Part shown: positions 47,177-59,900 of the stretch, piece by piece
Layout: the number at the start of each line of letters is the position of its first letter
Numbering within the stretch: position 1 is the first letter of the stretch
NCBI RefSeq assembly: GCF_002865645.1
Contig: NW_020194693.1
Coordinates: forward strand, 806,001-870,000
Direction of reading: 5' to 3'
Source: Hyaloscypha bicolor E
Taxonomy: Eukaryota > Ascomycota > Leotiomycetes > Helotiales > Hyaloscyphaceae
Length of the DNA stretch: 64,000 nt
Made by a program: the position numbers and the translations under genes
Notes under the pieces: generated by a model
The model's input: the letters and a program-made list of their open reading frames with translations, nothing else
What the model was told of the DNA's origin: nothing
Databases searched by the model: none

Positions 47177-49247
47177 TCACGTAGTAGCACTGTCATCTAA
47201 AGGCCGCCGCAGCCTGCCGCCAACTTTTGCACTGCACTGCCACCGTCTCATAACATCAATGTAGCTTTGTGTGGGGTCTTCAATGTCTCTGATCTGCTCA
47301 AAGACTTCCGAAAGCCTTTCGAGCAGCGACGAGAATTTTTCGCTCACAAACTGGTTCGTGAAGAGGAAGTCGGCGCACAACATGAGCGGTATCGCGGCAA
47401 GTGGGTGTATCTGAGGATATGGCGGTCAGAAAGTGATATCTGGCAATGACAGAGCTAAGTAGCGCGGCCATTAACGAACTCACCTTGAAGACGAATGACT
47501 TTGTTAGCACCTGCGCAAGTTTGATTATCTGGTCAACAGCTGCTATTGCGCGTAACTTGTATTCCTCCTGCATGGGATTTCCCTCGTCTACTCGTAGCAG
47601 CATATCTGCGCCCGTGGAAGAGTAGATGACACTAATCTGCGCCATTGTGTTCACAAAATGTATCATCTGTCCGCTGGCTTCGTCGGGAGACGAATAGCAC
47701 TGCGAAAGGATTTTTAGTCGTTGTCTCAGGATGTTATCGAGCATCAGGGCCGAATGCGTCCAGTTGGAATATATGTCACCATAAGCAGACCGGACGTGAT
47801 CCTGTTGGCGATAGAATGACCAACGCCCGCAGAGCGTGACAAAGATGATGGCTTCGTTGAATGGCGACTGGTAGCGCGGCTGTTCGGTGATTGCTTCGGA
47901 CAGAAAACTCCCGAGCACTGGCCGCTCGTTTTGGAAGTCATCCTCGAATGCCGGCAGGCGTGTGCAAACCTGAGAGCGCGAGCGAAATTGGTTACTGCAA
48001 GTTCCAAGGTGGTGGGTACATATGAACGTAAGGTGCACAACTCAAAACTTACCACGAGCTCGTTCAGTGTGATTGGCCAGTTGCTGCTGATTCCGAACAA
48101 ATGGTCAAGGAAATAAGCCAACCAGAAGGCCCGCCGCTCTTCTTCTTTTTCTACGAAACCCTCGTGTGCAGGGGTAACTGCATGTGAAGGATTATCGAGC
48201 TCGTGAAGTCGTAGTAGTTGCACGAGGCGGAAAGCACGCCCGACGCTCATCCAAGCCTGCCTATGGAATGAACGCATCAGCTCGTAGATGGTAATCAGCA
48301 GCCATGCTTGAATCTGCTCCCTGTCGAAAGGATCGTAGCCGGCGCTGGATGAACAAATCGCGGTCAACATCTGTGTACAGCTTCGGTAAAGTTGTTCTTG
48401 GAGGTATCGATACTGGGACGACTGGAGGGCGGCTAAGGCCCACATGGCGCGCTGGACACATATTTGTGACTTCTTCTTGACGTCTTTCTTGGACCAAGAC
48501 AGGTAGCTGCGTTGGTGCAACAACGGGATCGCTGGGTGGATGCGCTCGAAATAAAGCTGGTCTCTGGGTCCACGATTATTAGCTTTTTGCTTTGAAGTGC
48601 GGGCATGATCTATCTGATCGAGATTGCAGATTCTATGCTGCACGCGAGGGGGTGGTTTGTTTGTATGCAGTGCTCACAATTCTGCTGGAATGAAACCGGT
48701 TAATGTATGCAACTGCTCAGGCTCCATCGAGACTGACATGACAGGCGTGGCAGGCATGGGAGCTGAAGCGGCGGATGTGACGGGTGTGCTTGTTAGCGAA
48801 GCGGTGGTGACGGGTATACTTTGTGCCGCAGTGGTGGCTACGAAGTTTGAAAACGACGCTTCTGTTTCAGCAACTGATGTATTGTTGCCGGTTTGCAAGT
48901 GTACATCATGGAAGTTGTTCCAATCAAGGATGTTCTGGTCGCCGGGAAAGTCCAGGATTGAGTTCATGCTTTCCTCGTCCTCGACAGCATCTTGTGATGC
49001 CAAACGACCCTCCAATTCGGCTGCGCATGTTGTCAGTGACAGTCTGGGCGAACGAAACCCTGAGATCCGGAGCTGTTAATGATCACGAACCGATTTTCTT
49101 CTTCAACGCTGCCATGTGGCCCTTCTTGGGGCCTCGGGCATGACGGACGCTAACTTGGCACATGAGTCCGGTCAGCTCACAATTGCTGCATTGAGGCCGT
49201 TGTCCATCGCATCTTAACTTGCGTTGTCTGCATTCTGTGCATGCCAT
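47177..49247 (-). CDS. Zn2Cys6 transcription factor with fungal_trans domain
   Basis: The start at 49247 opens directly with a zinc cluster: six Cys at residues 3, 6, 13, 20, 23 and 30, the exact C-x2-C-x6-C-x6-C-x2-C-x6-C spacing. A basic linker (RGPKKGHMAALKKKI) and short coiled-coil region follow. The first intron is 49090-49021; later introns are about 48670-48563, 48053-47970 and 47483-47411. The middle domain (YFERIHPAIPLLHQRSYLSW, ERRAFWLAYFLDH) is the fungal-specific transcription factor domain, and the whole protein is about 650 residues. Its place at the edge of the polyketide genes makes it the likely pathway activator, comparable to the Mrl3/CtnA-type regulator of citrinin. The frames look intact. 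Confidence 0.88.
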
Positions 49248-49720
49248 GGCTACTTGTCGTGAAATATCTTGGGTAAGGTTAAGCAGAGAGCGGCTGCGCC
49301 ATTAGCGCCACCTTAGTACCTCGTGCTATGATTCTCAAATTCGGCGGGCCGTTCCGCCCGCGCCACAGCGTCGGCTGCAGGGAGAAAGGCAGTCAAAACC
49401 CAACGCCCTAATGGATGTGTGTTAGACGATGAATGTGGACAGTGCAGTGGGGCAGCAGTCTGACGATGACGGAGCGTTCTGGAGGGGATGGAATACGCTG
49501 GTGGTGGGGGGATTTTGTCTCTCTTTTGTGTTTCCTTATCATCAACGTGGGCGTCAGCAGGGCCTTCACGAATCACGGCATGCCCAGATGCGGCGCAACA
49601 CCAGCAGGGGCCGGCATCGCAGCAGGATCGTATCCGCTTAGTATACCAACAGAGAAATCCTACTCAGGGGAACCAATACGTTTGCCAGGTATGCTTATCC
49701 CTTTGTCTGGTGAGACATGC

Positions 49721-49985
49721 TTACGAGCTTGCGCCTGTAAGTCTGTGCTTTTCAGGCCTAAAGCCCCCCGAAGAAACTTTAAACTTTCTCAATTCCAGGG
49801 GGTTTGTTTCTAAATTCAAACCACAAAGACATCAAGCAAATTCTTGGCAGAGAACTATATTTTACAAGGTTCTATTAAGTTGTTCTTGCGTACTACTTAA
49901 TATTAAACTGCGACTTTTGAAGAAGAAGCAAAAATTAAGCGATAAAACAAGCGAAAACCACGGATTTGAGGGCGCAGGCTCGTTA
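49721..49985. repeat. TA-type MITE family 2, copy 2 (inverse of copy 1)
   Basis: The left end TTACGAGCTTGCGCCTGTAAG and right end GGGCGCAGGCTCGTTA match copy 1 at 19603 in reverse orientation, with the interior about 90 percent alike by eye. Flanked by TA. About 265 bp, non-coding; short ORFs across it are artefacts. Confidence 0.85.
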
Positions 49986-50243
49986 TAAGCCCGGCCTCAA
50001 AACTCCGTGTTTTTAGCGATGTTTTCAGGCATTGGCAAAACCAAAGTCTCCTACATTACTCAACAAATATGCAATAACTATTAATTGTAACCTATTACAA
50101 TCTATACGTACACCATGAAAGAAGCTAGAGTGAGTTTTAAAAAATGTATAAAACGATTTAGTAAATAATATAAACAGCACAAAATTGGGCTTGGCGTTTG
50201 CGAAATGCCGTAAAAACACGGACTTTGGACGGTGGCCTCGTTA
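49986..50243. repeat. Related TA-type MITE abutting copy 2
   Basis: The left end ACTCCGTGTTTTTAGCG and right end CGTAAAAACACGGACTTT are diverged inverted repeats. The outer bases CGAGGCC/GGCCTCGTTA resemble family 2. It sits directly beside copy 2 with a shared TA. About 258 bp. Confidence 0.65.
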
Positions 50244-50274
50244 CGCCGGCAGGGGGGTTTCTACCATCCATGTA

Positions 50275-52866
50275 ATAGTCGGACTTAACGTCGCGCTAAA
50301 GGGGCCCTACCCTTTAGTCGGGGAAAGCGATGTGTCCCGGGAAAGCGAAGTGTCCCGCACCACACCAAAATTTCTATGTAATCGCAGACACTTGAATTAC
50401 ACCACACAACCAAATAACCCTTAAATTAATGCGTAATCGAGGATATAATCTCTTATTACTCTAATGCTACAAAATCTGTATTTTGAGCTATTGAATCAGT
50501 TAATATTACTAATCTAGGTAGTAAAGAACACAGAACTATCTTCTCCCCACTAATCCTACTATTTATATCCTCTCGTACCTCCTCTACCTTCTTATCTGAT
50601 CCCCTAGACTCTTCTGATATTGCCCGTATATATAATTAACTAAGAGGGTTCTTCTTTACCCGGTAAGCTTATTCAGATACGAGTATTACAGGATTAATAG
50701 GGATATTGGTAAAGATTACGGGATCTTTGGCCTATATATAATCGAATTCAGCTTGCTCCTTAGCTACCTTATCGTAAAGTAATTAGTATTTAATTTGAAT
50801 GGCTTCAAGCTCGCTTTCCGTAGGTTCGTTTTAGGGATCGCGAATTGGTATTCAAAGCTCGGGAGGGATAATTATAACCTACTTCTTTGCTTGTGCCTCC
50901 AAATCTCTTACTATCTTCTTCCTCTCTCTCTCTGCCGCTCGTACGGCGATTCCTACTCTCTTAAGAGCTTCCTTTCTAGCTAATTCGGCCTTTGCGAGCT
51001 ATCTTTTAGCCTTCTTTAGCTCCTCCTCTACTGCGTTCCTCACTTTAATCTTCTTCTTTTCCAGAGTATTAGATATATTTATTCACTCCCCTCTTTGGAA
51101 ACTAAGCCATATGTTTAGCTTAGCCTTATGATATTTAACCTGTGCCTTGCAAGTATTCTGGGCATCTAGCTCTTGTAAACTTCCAAGCATTAGGTAGTTC
51201 TTGGTAGCCTTAATTATAACTGAATACTCTTTACGAGAGGAGGAGCTTAAAGTATCCGGAATCTTGTTATTAAGATTATCGAGCCATAGAATGCATTCGT
51301 TATATAAAGAAGGAGGTTTTGGAAGGGTAGGTAATTAGTATTTATAAATAGGAGCAGGAGCAGGAGCAGGTATAGTAAATTATATATTTTCTATATCCGA
51401 TTTAGTTTCTAATTCAGATCCAAACTCTAGGAATTAAAGGCTAGTATCTTTCCTTCTCTTTTTACTATATTTTTTAAGCTTTCTCTATATTACTTTAAAA
51501 CTAATAGGCCAAATTCTAGTATTCTAAAAGATATATTTAATTATATAAATAGTAAATGTCTTCTTCTTTATTTCAGAAAGATTATAAAAGAAGTACTAGA
51601 TATTATATTTCGGCTTATATAAGCAAATCGCATTTATAATATTAACCTATTAGTAGTATTTCCATTCCCTAAAAATACTAATATTATATAATTAAAGTAA
51701 ATAGATTTAGTAAGAGGGAAATTAGATAATTTATATCTTATTAAATATAGCTTTTAAAATAAAATTATTTGCTTAGTAATAAGTTACTTTATTAATTAAG
51801 AGAATATACTATTTCTTATTAGGACCGTAATTATTATATTTAATAAAATAATCTAACTAAACCATATAAATACCCTCGTTTATATATCCTATAAAAGAGA
51901 CTATAATAATCTTATGGCCGGTTATATTTTCGTAAAATCAAGAAATTATAATTACGACTTTTGGGATAATTACTACTAAAGAAATTACCTTATTATCTAT
52001 AGATATATATTTAATTATTATAAGAGATATATGATTTTCTAGTATTCCTATATATATTTTCTTAATTCTAATTAGAATAACTATTTCCTTTCCTATAGGT
52101 ATATAAATTTATACTTCTTTCTTATCTATATTATATATCCGATTCCTATAGTATATTCTAGTTTCCTCTAATACCGGATAATATTTAGTTTCAAACTAGT
52201 TATATAGGCTCTATTTGGTATAAAGATTAATATAATAGCTTGTAATAGGCTTTGTCTTAATTATATAAAGTTCTAAAGTATTTTTTAGCTATTAAGAGAA
52301 CTACTTCTAAGATAAAGTTATTTTATTATTCTCTATTTATATCTATATTATATAGTTATATATTATTTACTTTATAGCTTCCTTTCTTCTATTAATTATA
52401 TATAATACTATATACTAAATTAATATCTTATATTAATTAGGATAAAGGATCTTATTCTACTTCCCCTTTTATACTCTTACTATTCCTATTTTCTTCTTCT
52501 TTCTCTACTATACTTTCCTTACTATATCTTTATTTTATATATAATATATATATACTATAGTTATAGGAGTCTCTTCTGGATTAGCCTTAAGGAACTAAAT
52601 AGCCCTATAGAGCTTATTCTTCTCTAGTATATTACGGAGAAGTATATTCTTGGGGAGATTACTTAGGCGAGCCATTACTATCGAATTTAACAGATTTTCA
52701 GGATAATTTGGGCTAGTAGTAATTAAATTAATTAATTTTCACTATGGATATTCCATATAAATTAGAAATTTTTGCGATCGGTACGGGACACTTCGCTTTC
52801 CCGGGACACATCGCTTTCCCCGACTAAAGGGTAGGGCCCCTTTAGCGCGACGTTAAGTCCGACTAT
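50275..52866. mobile_element. Degenerate Fot1/pogo-like DNA transposon with 87-bp terminal inverted repeats
   Basis: Inverted repeats at 50275-50361 and 52780-52866 differ at one position or fewer. They begin ATAGTCGGACTTAACGTCGC and are bordered by TA on both sides. Each repeat contains two 18-bp units, GGGAAAGCGATGTGTCCC and GGGAAAGCGAAGTGTCCC. Total length about 2.59 kb. On the minus strand, conceptual translation gives a transposase tail of Fot1/pogo type: a segment ending ELDAQNTCKAQ near 51150, and a Lys/Glu/Arg-rich coiled tail near 51060-50900 (RKEALKRVGIAVRAAERERKK), interrupted by TAG and TGA codons. The interior is very AT-rich, consistent with RIP. Confidence 0.85.
50860..52680 (-). 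pseudogene. Decayed Fot1/pogo-like transposase
   Basis: Only the C-terminal third can be read, with several in-frame stops that look like CAG-to-TAG or CGA-to-TGA changes. The catalytic DDE part upstream (about 51500-52680) is too AT-mutated to recognise. It is non-functional, so the element could move only with help from an active relative. Confidence 0.6.
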
Positions 52867-53519
52867 TACCCAGGTGGCTCTGGCGAGGTAAGGCTTCTAA
52901 GGCCGCACAGGCCAGAAAGTAAACAAACACACCCTAGTCTCGCTTCGAACACGATTTCGTCCCTGCATTAACGCTTTGCAGTCACTTTACATTATTAGCT
53001 ATGATCTACATTTGCTGCATGCAAAAACTGCCCCCAGTAAAAAGTTTCTTCTAAAGGAGGGGGGAAATCGGATATCCCGTCCCTTCCAACCAACTAGATA
53101 GAGTACTTAGGCCCTCTAATCCTATATAGTCCGCACTACTTCTACATTGCCTTTACGCCACTATTAATAAGAATTAGCAATAATTACAGAGGCATATCCT
53201 AAGGACTGAAGCCTATAGCAAGATTAGCTGAAGCGAGTAGAAATAAGAGTAAAATAAGAGAATAGTTGGTTTAGTTATTGAATATTTAAATATTTCTAAG
53301 AATACTAGAAGGGCGAGCAGTGGAATTTTCACTACTAGACTCGGTGAATTTAGTACTGCTTTTCATGCCTACCGCATGGAAAGTCAATTAAGAAGATCAT
53401 CCTTGCAATTACTGGAATTATAAACTAGATAACGACATGCAGTGCGTGTTCCGAGCTCGGCAATACTCGTAAGCATCAACTTTTTCCTCACAATCATCTC
53501 AACAGAAGAGGATTTGCCC
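52867..53519. other. Spacer right of the transposon block
   Basis: No gene is supported. Part of the sequence (53100-53340) is AT-rich and may be another repeat fragment. The small ORF at 53384-53569 lies antisense to the end of the next gene and is not supported. Confidence 0.4.
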
Positions 53520-54829
53520 TCAATTAGCAGGATAAACCGCCATCCCCTGGAAACCAGCCCTATTCCCAAGGGAACTCAAATCAAAGCTCTGAAGCTCAGT
53601 CGGTATCTTCCCATGTGTCAACCCCATATTACTCAACACTGTAACAAACGGCGCACCCCTCAAAATATACATAAAAGTCCTATCAAGCTTTGCGTCAAAA
53701 GCACCCTTGCCAGCCACATCCAGTACAGCGACTCCAGTGACTGCGCCTGACTCAGGGTCAATGAGCGTAACGTTCGATGAACCTCCATCGAGAAGGGCAA
53801 TGCTGCTGAAGCGGTCGGAGTACGTGGCCCAGCAAATAGCCTTCTCGCCAGCGATGACGATCTGCTTTGATACTGTGACGTAGTAGGTGCTTGAAATGTC
53901 GACGAGAGATGCTCCGTATGCAGGGTCGGTGATGACTGCTTTGCTGTCTGCGCCGAGGAAGTTGAGCGAGAAATCTACGAGGAGGGTGGTAGGCTTGGAG
54001 ATGACGGGTGTCATGGATACATAGCCATCCACGATAGGATAGACGTATATTGAGCCTGGAATAGGAGGAGCTCCTTTGATTGACACGAAGAGAGCCGTCT
54101 CGGAGGGATTGAAGACGATGTCGGAGGCTGTACCGGGAGGACCGACAGGAGGCGTGGTTTGCCCGAGGGCGATGGGGCGAAGGCTACCTTGCGGCGTAAG
54201 GCCTTTGGCATGGTCGGTTGAGAAGCAGGTTACACCTGCGACGGCGCCGCCGTTGATGACGCAAGCTGGGATGTCAGTTGAGAAGAACAATGGAGGGGAC
54301 TGACTTACCAGTCCTTAGCTTGGAGGAGTAAGCTACCGAAGAGGGAAACTCGCCAAATGTGGGAGCAGTGTTGATGAGTGTGGGGTGAGAGGGGTCAGTT
54401 TTGTCAATTGAGAACATCGATATGGTGTTGCTTCCGGCATTGACGCTGAAGAGGTACTAAAATAATAAGTACACGAAGAGAAGTATCTGGGGCCTACTTA
54501 CATTACCGTCGACTACAACAGAGTCTTGAGTGAAGAGAGTATCTGTTGAATGTTAGATGGTCTAAGATGGGGTACTCATCCATCTCACCAGCCCCACCAG
54601 CAGCTGCAGGAGCGCCATTCATCCCTGCAGTCAAAGCCAGCAGACCTTTGCCTCCAGTAGAAGTTCGAACTGGGTCAGAGAGAGTTCCATCTTCGGCAAT
54701 CTTCAGAGAGATGATGCTTGCTCCTGCTGGATTGTTGTCAAGGAAATAGACAGCGCGAGAATCATCTCTGGAGCTGATAACAGCAGCTGAAACGAGGACT
54801 GGCGCAAGGAGGAAGATGAGACCATGCAT
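53520..54829 (-). CDS. Secreted beta-propeller (lactonase / 3-carboxymuconate cyclase-like) protein
   Basis: Four exons start at the ATG at 54829; introns lie near 54545-54590, 54455-54500 and 54268-54310, and the last exon runs from about 54265 to 53520. The N-terminus GLIFLLAPVLVSAAV is a signal peptide. The rest is a series of repeats of propeller type, such as YLFSVNAGSNTISMFSID, SDIVFNPSETALFVSIKG and NVTLIDPESGAVTGVAVLD, about 395 residues in all. Fungal genomes often contain such secreted proteins annotated as 3-carboxymuconate cyclase or YVTN-type; enzymatic activity is unproven. It is separated from the cluster by the transposon block and probably unrelated to it. Confidence 0.8.
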
Positions 54830-55731
54830 ATTGGAGTGAGAATTCCTTTGACCTGAAGAAATATGGTTGATTAGAGAGTCGAGGATACTTCATTCCTTAT
54901 ATATCTCTTCGAACAGCCGCTCGTCTGCCACTTTGAGTCGTATATGCGCCATGGTGGAAATGTGATTGTGGAGGGTAACATCGGAAATTGGATGTGACAA
55001 GATACAAGGGAAACAAAAGATATCTGAGCTCATATAGCGTGGAGGTGGCCTTGCGACGTCATTTTGCGTACAGAAGCGGGAAAGTGTGAGTATGGCTGGC
55101 AAAAGGAAAAGCTTGATTCCAAACATCCTGCGGATGAATTCGGACGGATTGACCGATAGAAGCGGCTCGATTTCAGGCACGAATATTGACGGTCTGTGGC
55201 ACTGACCACGGCTCTTACTGGTCAATTGATGACGGAGAGTGGATGAATGGAGCGAGGTGAGGTTGCACGAAGCCCTCGTCTAAAATCCGAAACCCTTGAA
55301 GGGAGCTAGGCCGGATGTGGAAATATGTTTCCAAATGTTCATCGCAGCCAGGGACGGTACAGGGTCTGGCAAAGAATGGTCCAAGCTCTCCGCAATGCTT
55401 CCACGGATGCATGTCGTACAAACTGAGTAACTTGATTGGATCAGGACTGCGAAAAACGAGGGGCTAGGTCTGGTCACGTGATCGACCTGCATAAGCTATG
55501 GCTATAGTACGGGAAGCGAGACAATTCTTGCTCTTTCGGGTGAAAATTTAGACGGCAAATGATCTTATCTTCAGAAAAACGAGTTGTTGAAGTTTGTCCG
55601 GGCCTTAAATACTTGCAATTACCTCAAAACAGCTCACGAAAATCGATCCAATTGACGCTGCACGACACATATCAGCTGCTGAGAACAACTTTGCAACTCT
55701 TCTATTGGTACAAATACCCTTTCTTCCAGTC
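54830..55731. other. Intergenic region
   Basis: Short ORFs on the minus strand (54890-55225, 55215-55421 and 55280-55492) overlap one another and show no domain character. Nothing further recognised. Confidence 0.4.
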
Positions 55732-56990
55732 TTAAGAATGTGGCTCGAATTCCGCCTCAATAGCAATCTCCTCCTTTCGAACGTCATAAGACATACTAGC
55801 CTCGAAATCACCCATTTTGTACCACAGATACACCCACATCATCCACTCGATCACTTTTTGAAGAAACCAACTCCTATCTTTTACGTTCTCCCATCTCGCG
55901 ACTGCCTCTTTGTATGCTGTGTCGATTCGTGGTCGCCGTGTCTTCTCATACAATTGGAAGATTGCTTCGACTGAGGTTTGAGGAGTACATTCCAGGACTC
56001 GGGCAAACAGAACAGCATCTTCAATCGCTAGACCAGTGCTTTCCCCTTGCGGTGGCATCTAATCACTCATTAGCATCTTAATTTAAGATATGGAAATCAA
56101 CGTACCCCATGAGCAGCATCACCCAGCAATAGTACTCTACCTCGAGACCAAATACCTCCAGGACTCAGCTTATAAACCGGATAGAACACAAAGTCTTTCA
56201 CCTCTTTAATGAGCTCGTCAACGCATGGAAGTGCTGAATTCTTGTACCTCCTCTCAATCTCGTCCATGGTCTTCTGGCGGTCATTCCCTCTGACCCTCCA
56301 TCCCTGCTTATCATTCTCCTCCTTGATCTCCATAACAGCCCCAACATAAATCTTCGCCCGGTCAGGATCAAAATACGACGTCAGCAAAGACCCAAATCTC
56401 CCTGAATTCAAAGCTGTTGATCGGAAATGCGTCTTGATTCCCGACCCATCAATAACCGAGTAAGCAACAACAACGCCGGTATATTCAGGTCTTCTACTCG
56501 ACTCGACGTATTGACCCCGCACTGCCGAATGCACTCCGTCACAGCCAAGAATAAAATTCGTCTGTACTTCTTCACCATTCGCAAATACAGCCGTCACCGT
56601 TGTGTCTTCACTGTCGTCCTTGATAGCAGCCAACTTCGAATCATAAACCACTTTGATCCCCTTCCTATCTGTCGCACACAACAAGGACCGAAGTAGCTCC
56701 TCCCTCAGGACCCTCAATCCAGGACCAAATTTCCTGAACGGCAACTCGCCAAGCAATTTGCCTGTGTGCAGCGAGAAAATCTCAATCGAATCAACGCGAC
56801 AGCCTTGGACTTCGACTTCTAGGAATTCTAACAGCCGGAGTGCGTTTGGAGTGAGGTTTATTGACCCGCCGATTGTTGACGGCGCTGCTCGGAGCTCGTA
56901 CACTGTGCATTGGACGCCGATTTTTGTGAGCGCCAAAGCCGCTGAAATGCCTGCAATTCCTCCGCCGATTATGACACATGATTTTGACAT
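55732..56990 (-). CDS. FAD-dependent aromatic monooxygenase (salicylate hydroxylase-like)
   Basis: Two exons (56990-56106, 56058-55732) give 403 residues. Motifs in order: Rossmann FAD site VIIGGGIAGISAALALTKIG at the N-terminus; the Arg-containing segment LRVLREELLRSLL; the DG motif in ILGCDGVHSAVRG; and the GD motif in VLLLGDAAHGMPPQG across the intron, followed by AIEDAVLFARVL. These are the three fingerprints of group A flavin hydroxylases. Family members hydroxylate or decarboxylate phenolic acids. TropB and AfoD-like enzymes of NR-PKS pathways are relatives, so a link to the PKS is conceivable. But the gene lies beyond the transposon block, and simple aromatic catabolism is equally possible. 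Confidence 0.87.
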
Positions 56991-59900
56991 TTAAAAGAGA
57001 AGATATAAGTTTGAATTTCGTCGGTTGGTGAGGGGTGTGGAAGCGCGGGCAGCTGTTCTTATCATTTTGTGACTTTGGTGCCTGTGATTGTGACACGTAC
57101 GAGGGATACGAGCAGCCTTACAATTTTGTAAGCCGGGGTAAAGTTTGGGTTGCTTTCAGGGGTTCGTATTCGCTAGGTTCTCTCGCCCTCGCTAATAGCA
57201 ACACCCCTGTCCATCTTGGCACTCCGCCCTCAACTGTAACAACAAATCAGAGCAAACGATTGATCTCGAGACTCGCATGTAGAGATTGGACCTGAAGACA
57301 TCCCTCTATTACAAAGAACAAGGGTTACACACCCCAGAGGTTTTCCTTTAACGGTATCAGACGAACACGAGCTGAAATGACAGCGGACTGAAAATTGACA
57401 ACGGACGAATCATGACAATTGTAGATCAGACGGCAGGATTGATTTCTCTATGGGTAAAAAGACTAGTGGATTTGATTTTGGGGACTTAGGTGCTATTATC
57501 TTTACTAGATCTTGCACATTGAAATTGTTGATGTAGGTGTCGCGGCGATCGCAGGCGAGTACTAGAACTCGAAACATTTAGTTGTGTTGAATGGCTTGTT
57601 AGCAAGGGTTAGAATGGGGAAGATCTTATTCGTATAAAGTTTTAATTTTGTCCTGTCCCCAGCGCTTGGAGTTATGGGGGATGGTCAATGGTCGATGTGA
57701 GATTGATCACTATGAGGAGCCTGCGGCATTTCATATTGTGAAGTAGCACTTCGCTTGCTTCCCTGAGAACACCAACACGTCCAAGATTTCGCGACAATAA
57801 ATTGCTCTGCACTTCAAAAGCGAAATGCATTCATGAAGAATACCGTTGCTTATTGTTTGGACGTAAAATCGAAGGCATCGATTCCCGGGGAGCATTGAGT
57901 TTTTGAAGTTTTTGGAAGAGAAAGGGATGATCAGCACGCGACTGGATTGTGATTTCCTCGGCTTGATCAACTCCTTTTTGACCAGCCTTTGTCAATATGG
58001 TAGCGGAGAGTCATTACTTGCGCAAGAATTGGTAGAAAATCTCTATTAGGAGACGTCCTTGCAGAAATGAAGAGCTAGAATTGAAGCTGCCGTTTTCGAT
58101 CATCTTCCGCTTTACTCTGCTGAAGCTGCGAAGAATAACCTCACCCATGAGTGTATAGTGGTGCTCACACACCTTGCAGAAAAGTGCTGATGTCAAGTGT
58201 AACGAATTAAAATTGCGGTTACTTGTTGAGTCACAAAAGTTTCATGAATACTATAAGGCTGTAAAGCCCTCTACGGGTGTAATTCCACACGCCGCAAACA
58301 TGCTACTGTTTCTGGAAGAAGGTATCAGAGGCCGGGCGCGATCGTGTTTTTGCCCTTTTTCATTAATGCCTCTATGATTCCTTTGACAGCCTGAATATTG
58401 TCATTTCTCAAGAATAAACTTGGTTCTCGAAGCTCACTAATGGCAACCTGCCATGCCTATTCCTTCTGTTTTTTCGTTTCAATAATACTCTTGTTGGCAT
58501 TGCTCATGTAGTAACGAGGTCTGTAGCTTCGGAATTTGAAGCCACTCAAAGACCTCCTTAAATTTTCACATCCGCGCTTCATAAGGTAGGCAGTTTAAAT
58601 ATCTCTCAAGTACGAGCCTTAAGGCAAGCCCTTGGGATAACTTTCTTGATTTCTGAACATTTTATGGCGATCGAGATGAGGATACTTGTAAAGGTAAAAT
58701 AAATGAAGCAATGAATAATACAAATCGGCTTAAAAGTCCAAAAATCCAACGCGTAGTATATCTTAAACCCCCCAATTCGATTAAGTTTGTAAGCTGCGCA
58801 CCCACTAAACTTTCCATAAAAGGTGAACTTGACCTATAAAGAGTTCAAGTAGAGTTCCAGTCCGCTATTAATTTCCACCTTAAAATGGGTCTGAGCAAGA
58901 AGAACATGGCTGCGGAAAAAGCCTTGGCTACAGAGCCAGCCAGACGCAACCACAACCACTCGCCCAAATGATCGTGATTCTCAGCCACAGAAATGTTTCA
59001 CAATGAGCCAGTCTACTGACTCAAAAAATGTAAAAGTCAGTGTTTCTGCTGTTATCACTTTTAAGATTGTTGTTCAACTTCGGAAAAGCATTCAAAATTT
59101 CGAGGCGAAAATGTCTAGCGCCGCCACGTTGCTGCCCTGTTTGCTATGTATTATGCTCTGGTGCTTTGTTCATACTATAATAATCTCTATCCTCTTCTCC
59201 TGCGTCTTCACCTCTTCTCTTCCACATGTGTTTGGTTTTCTTGGGAGTTTTCATGATGACTTGGGTACTGTGAATATCCTCGAGGTAGCTTGTATATTTT
59301 TTCCAGTTGATTCAATTCCCCTGGTTTGGAACCAACGGTTTAAAGAAGGAAATTCGAAATGACTAGTTTGGAATCCAAATCGTTTTGAATCCTGTTGCAA
59401 GTATGGTTCGCACTGCGGAGGGCATTCCACCGCCCCGCTTCAACCCCACCCCTTGCTCAAGTCTCCCCTCCCTTTCATGCTTCATAAGCTTTTGTCAATA
59501 ACCTTCTTGCTGTCACCTATTATCCGAGCCTTGAGGTGATAATAATGATATCTTCCTCATCTTTGCAAATCAATCAGATGGCCGAGCACGCCAACTCAGA
59601 TGAGAACTAGGGGGCGGGTTTCCGCTAGGCACGCCATGCCGGACTCATGAGCATCACTCCGGTAGTGCCTTCAGCTTCTTCTACTTCTTTGCCAGCTTAT
59701 TATGCTGCTGAGGCGTGAAGTACAATTGTTAAATGGTCGCTTTGCGGCGCTGCTTTAAGTACACTGTATGCAGTCGAACGCTTGACCTCAAGAAATATTA
59801 TTAGTCGGGATATATTTTACTGCAAATTTTTCCTCACACTGCTTTGTCTCGTTTGCTTAAGTTCTCTGGATCGTCGTGTTAAATCGTTGCTATGTCCTGC

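Noticed and set aside
59003..59362. 119-codon ORF with a hydrophobic stretch
   Set aside because: No signal, splice context, family motif or neighbouring homologue; composition looks like chance.
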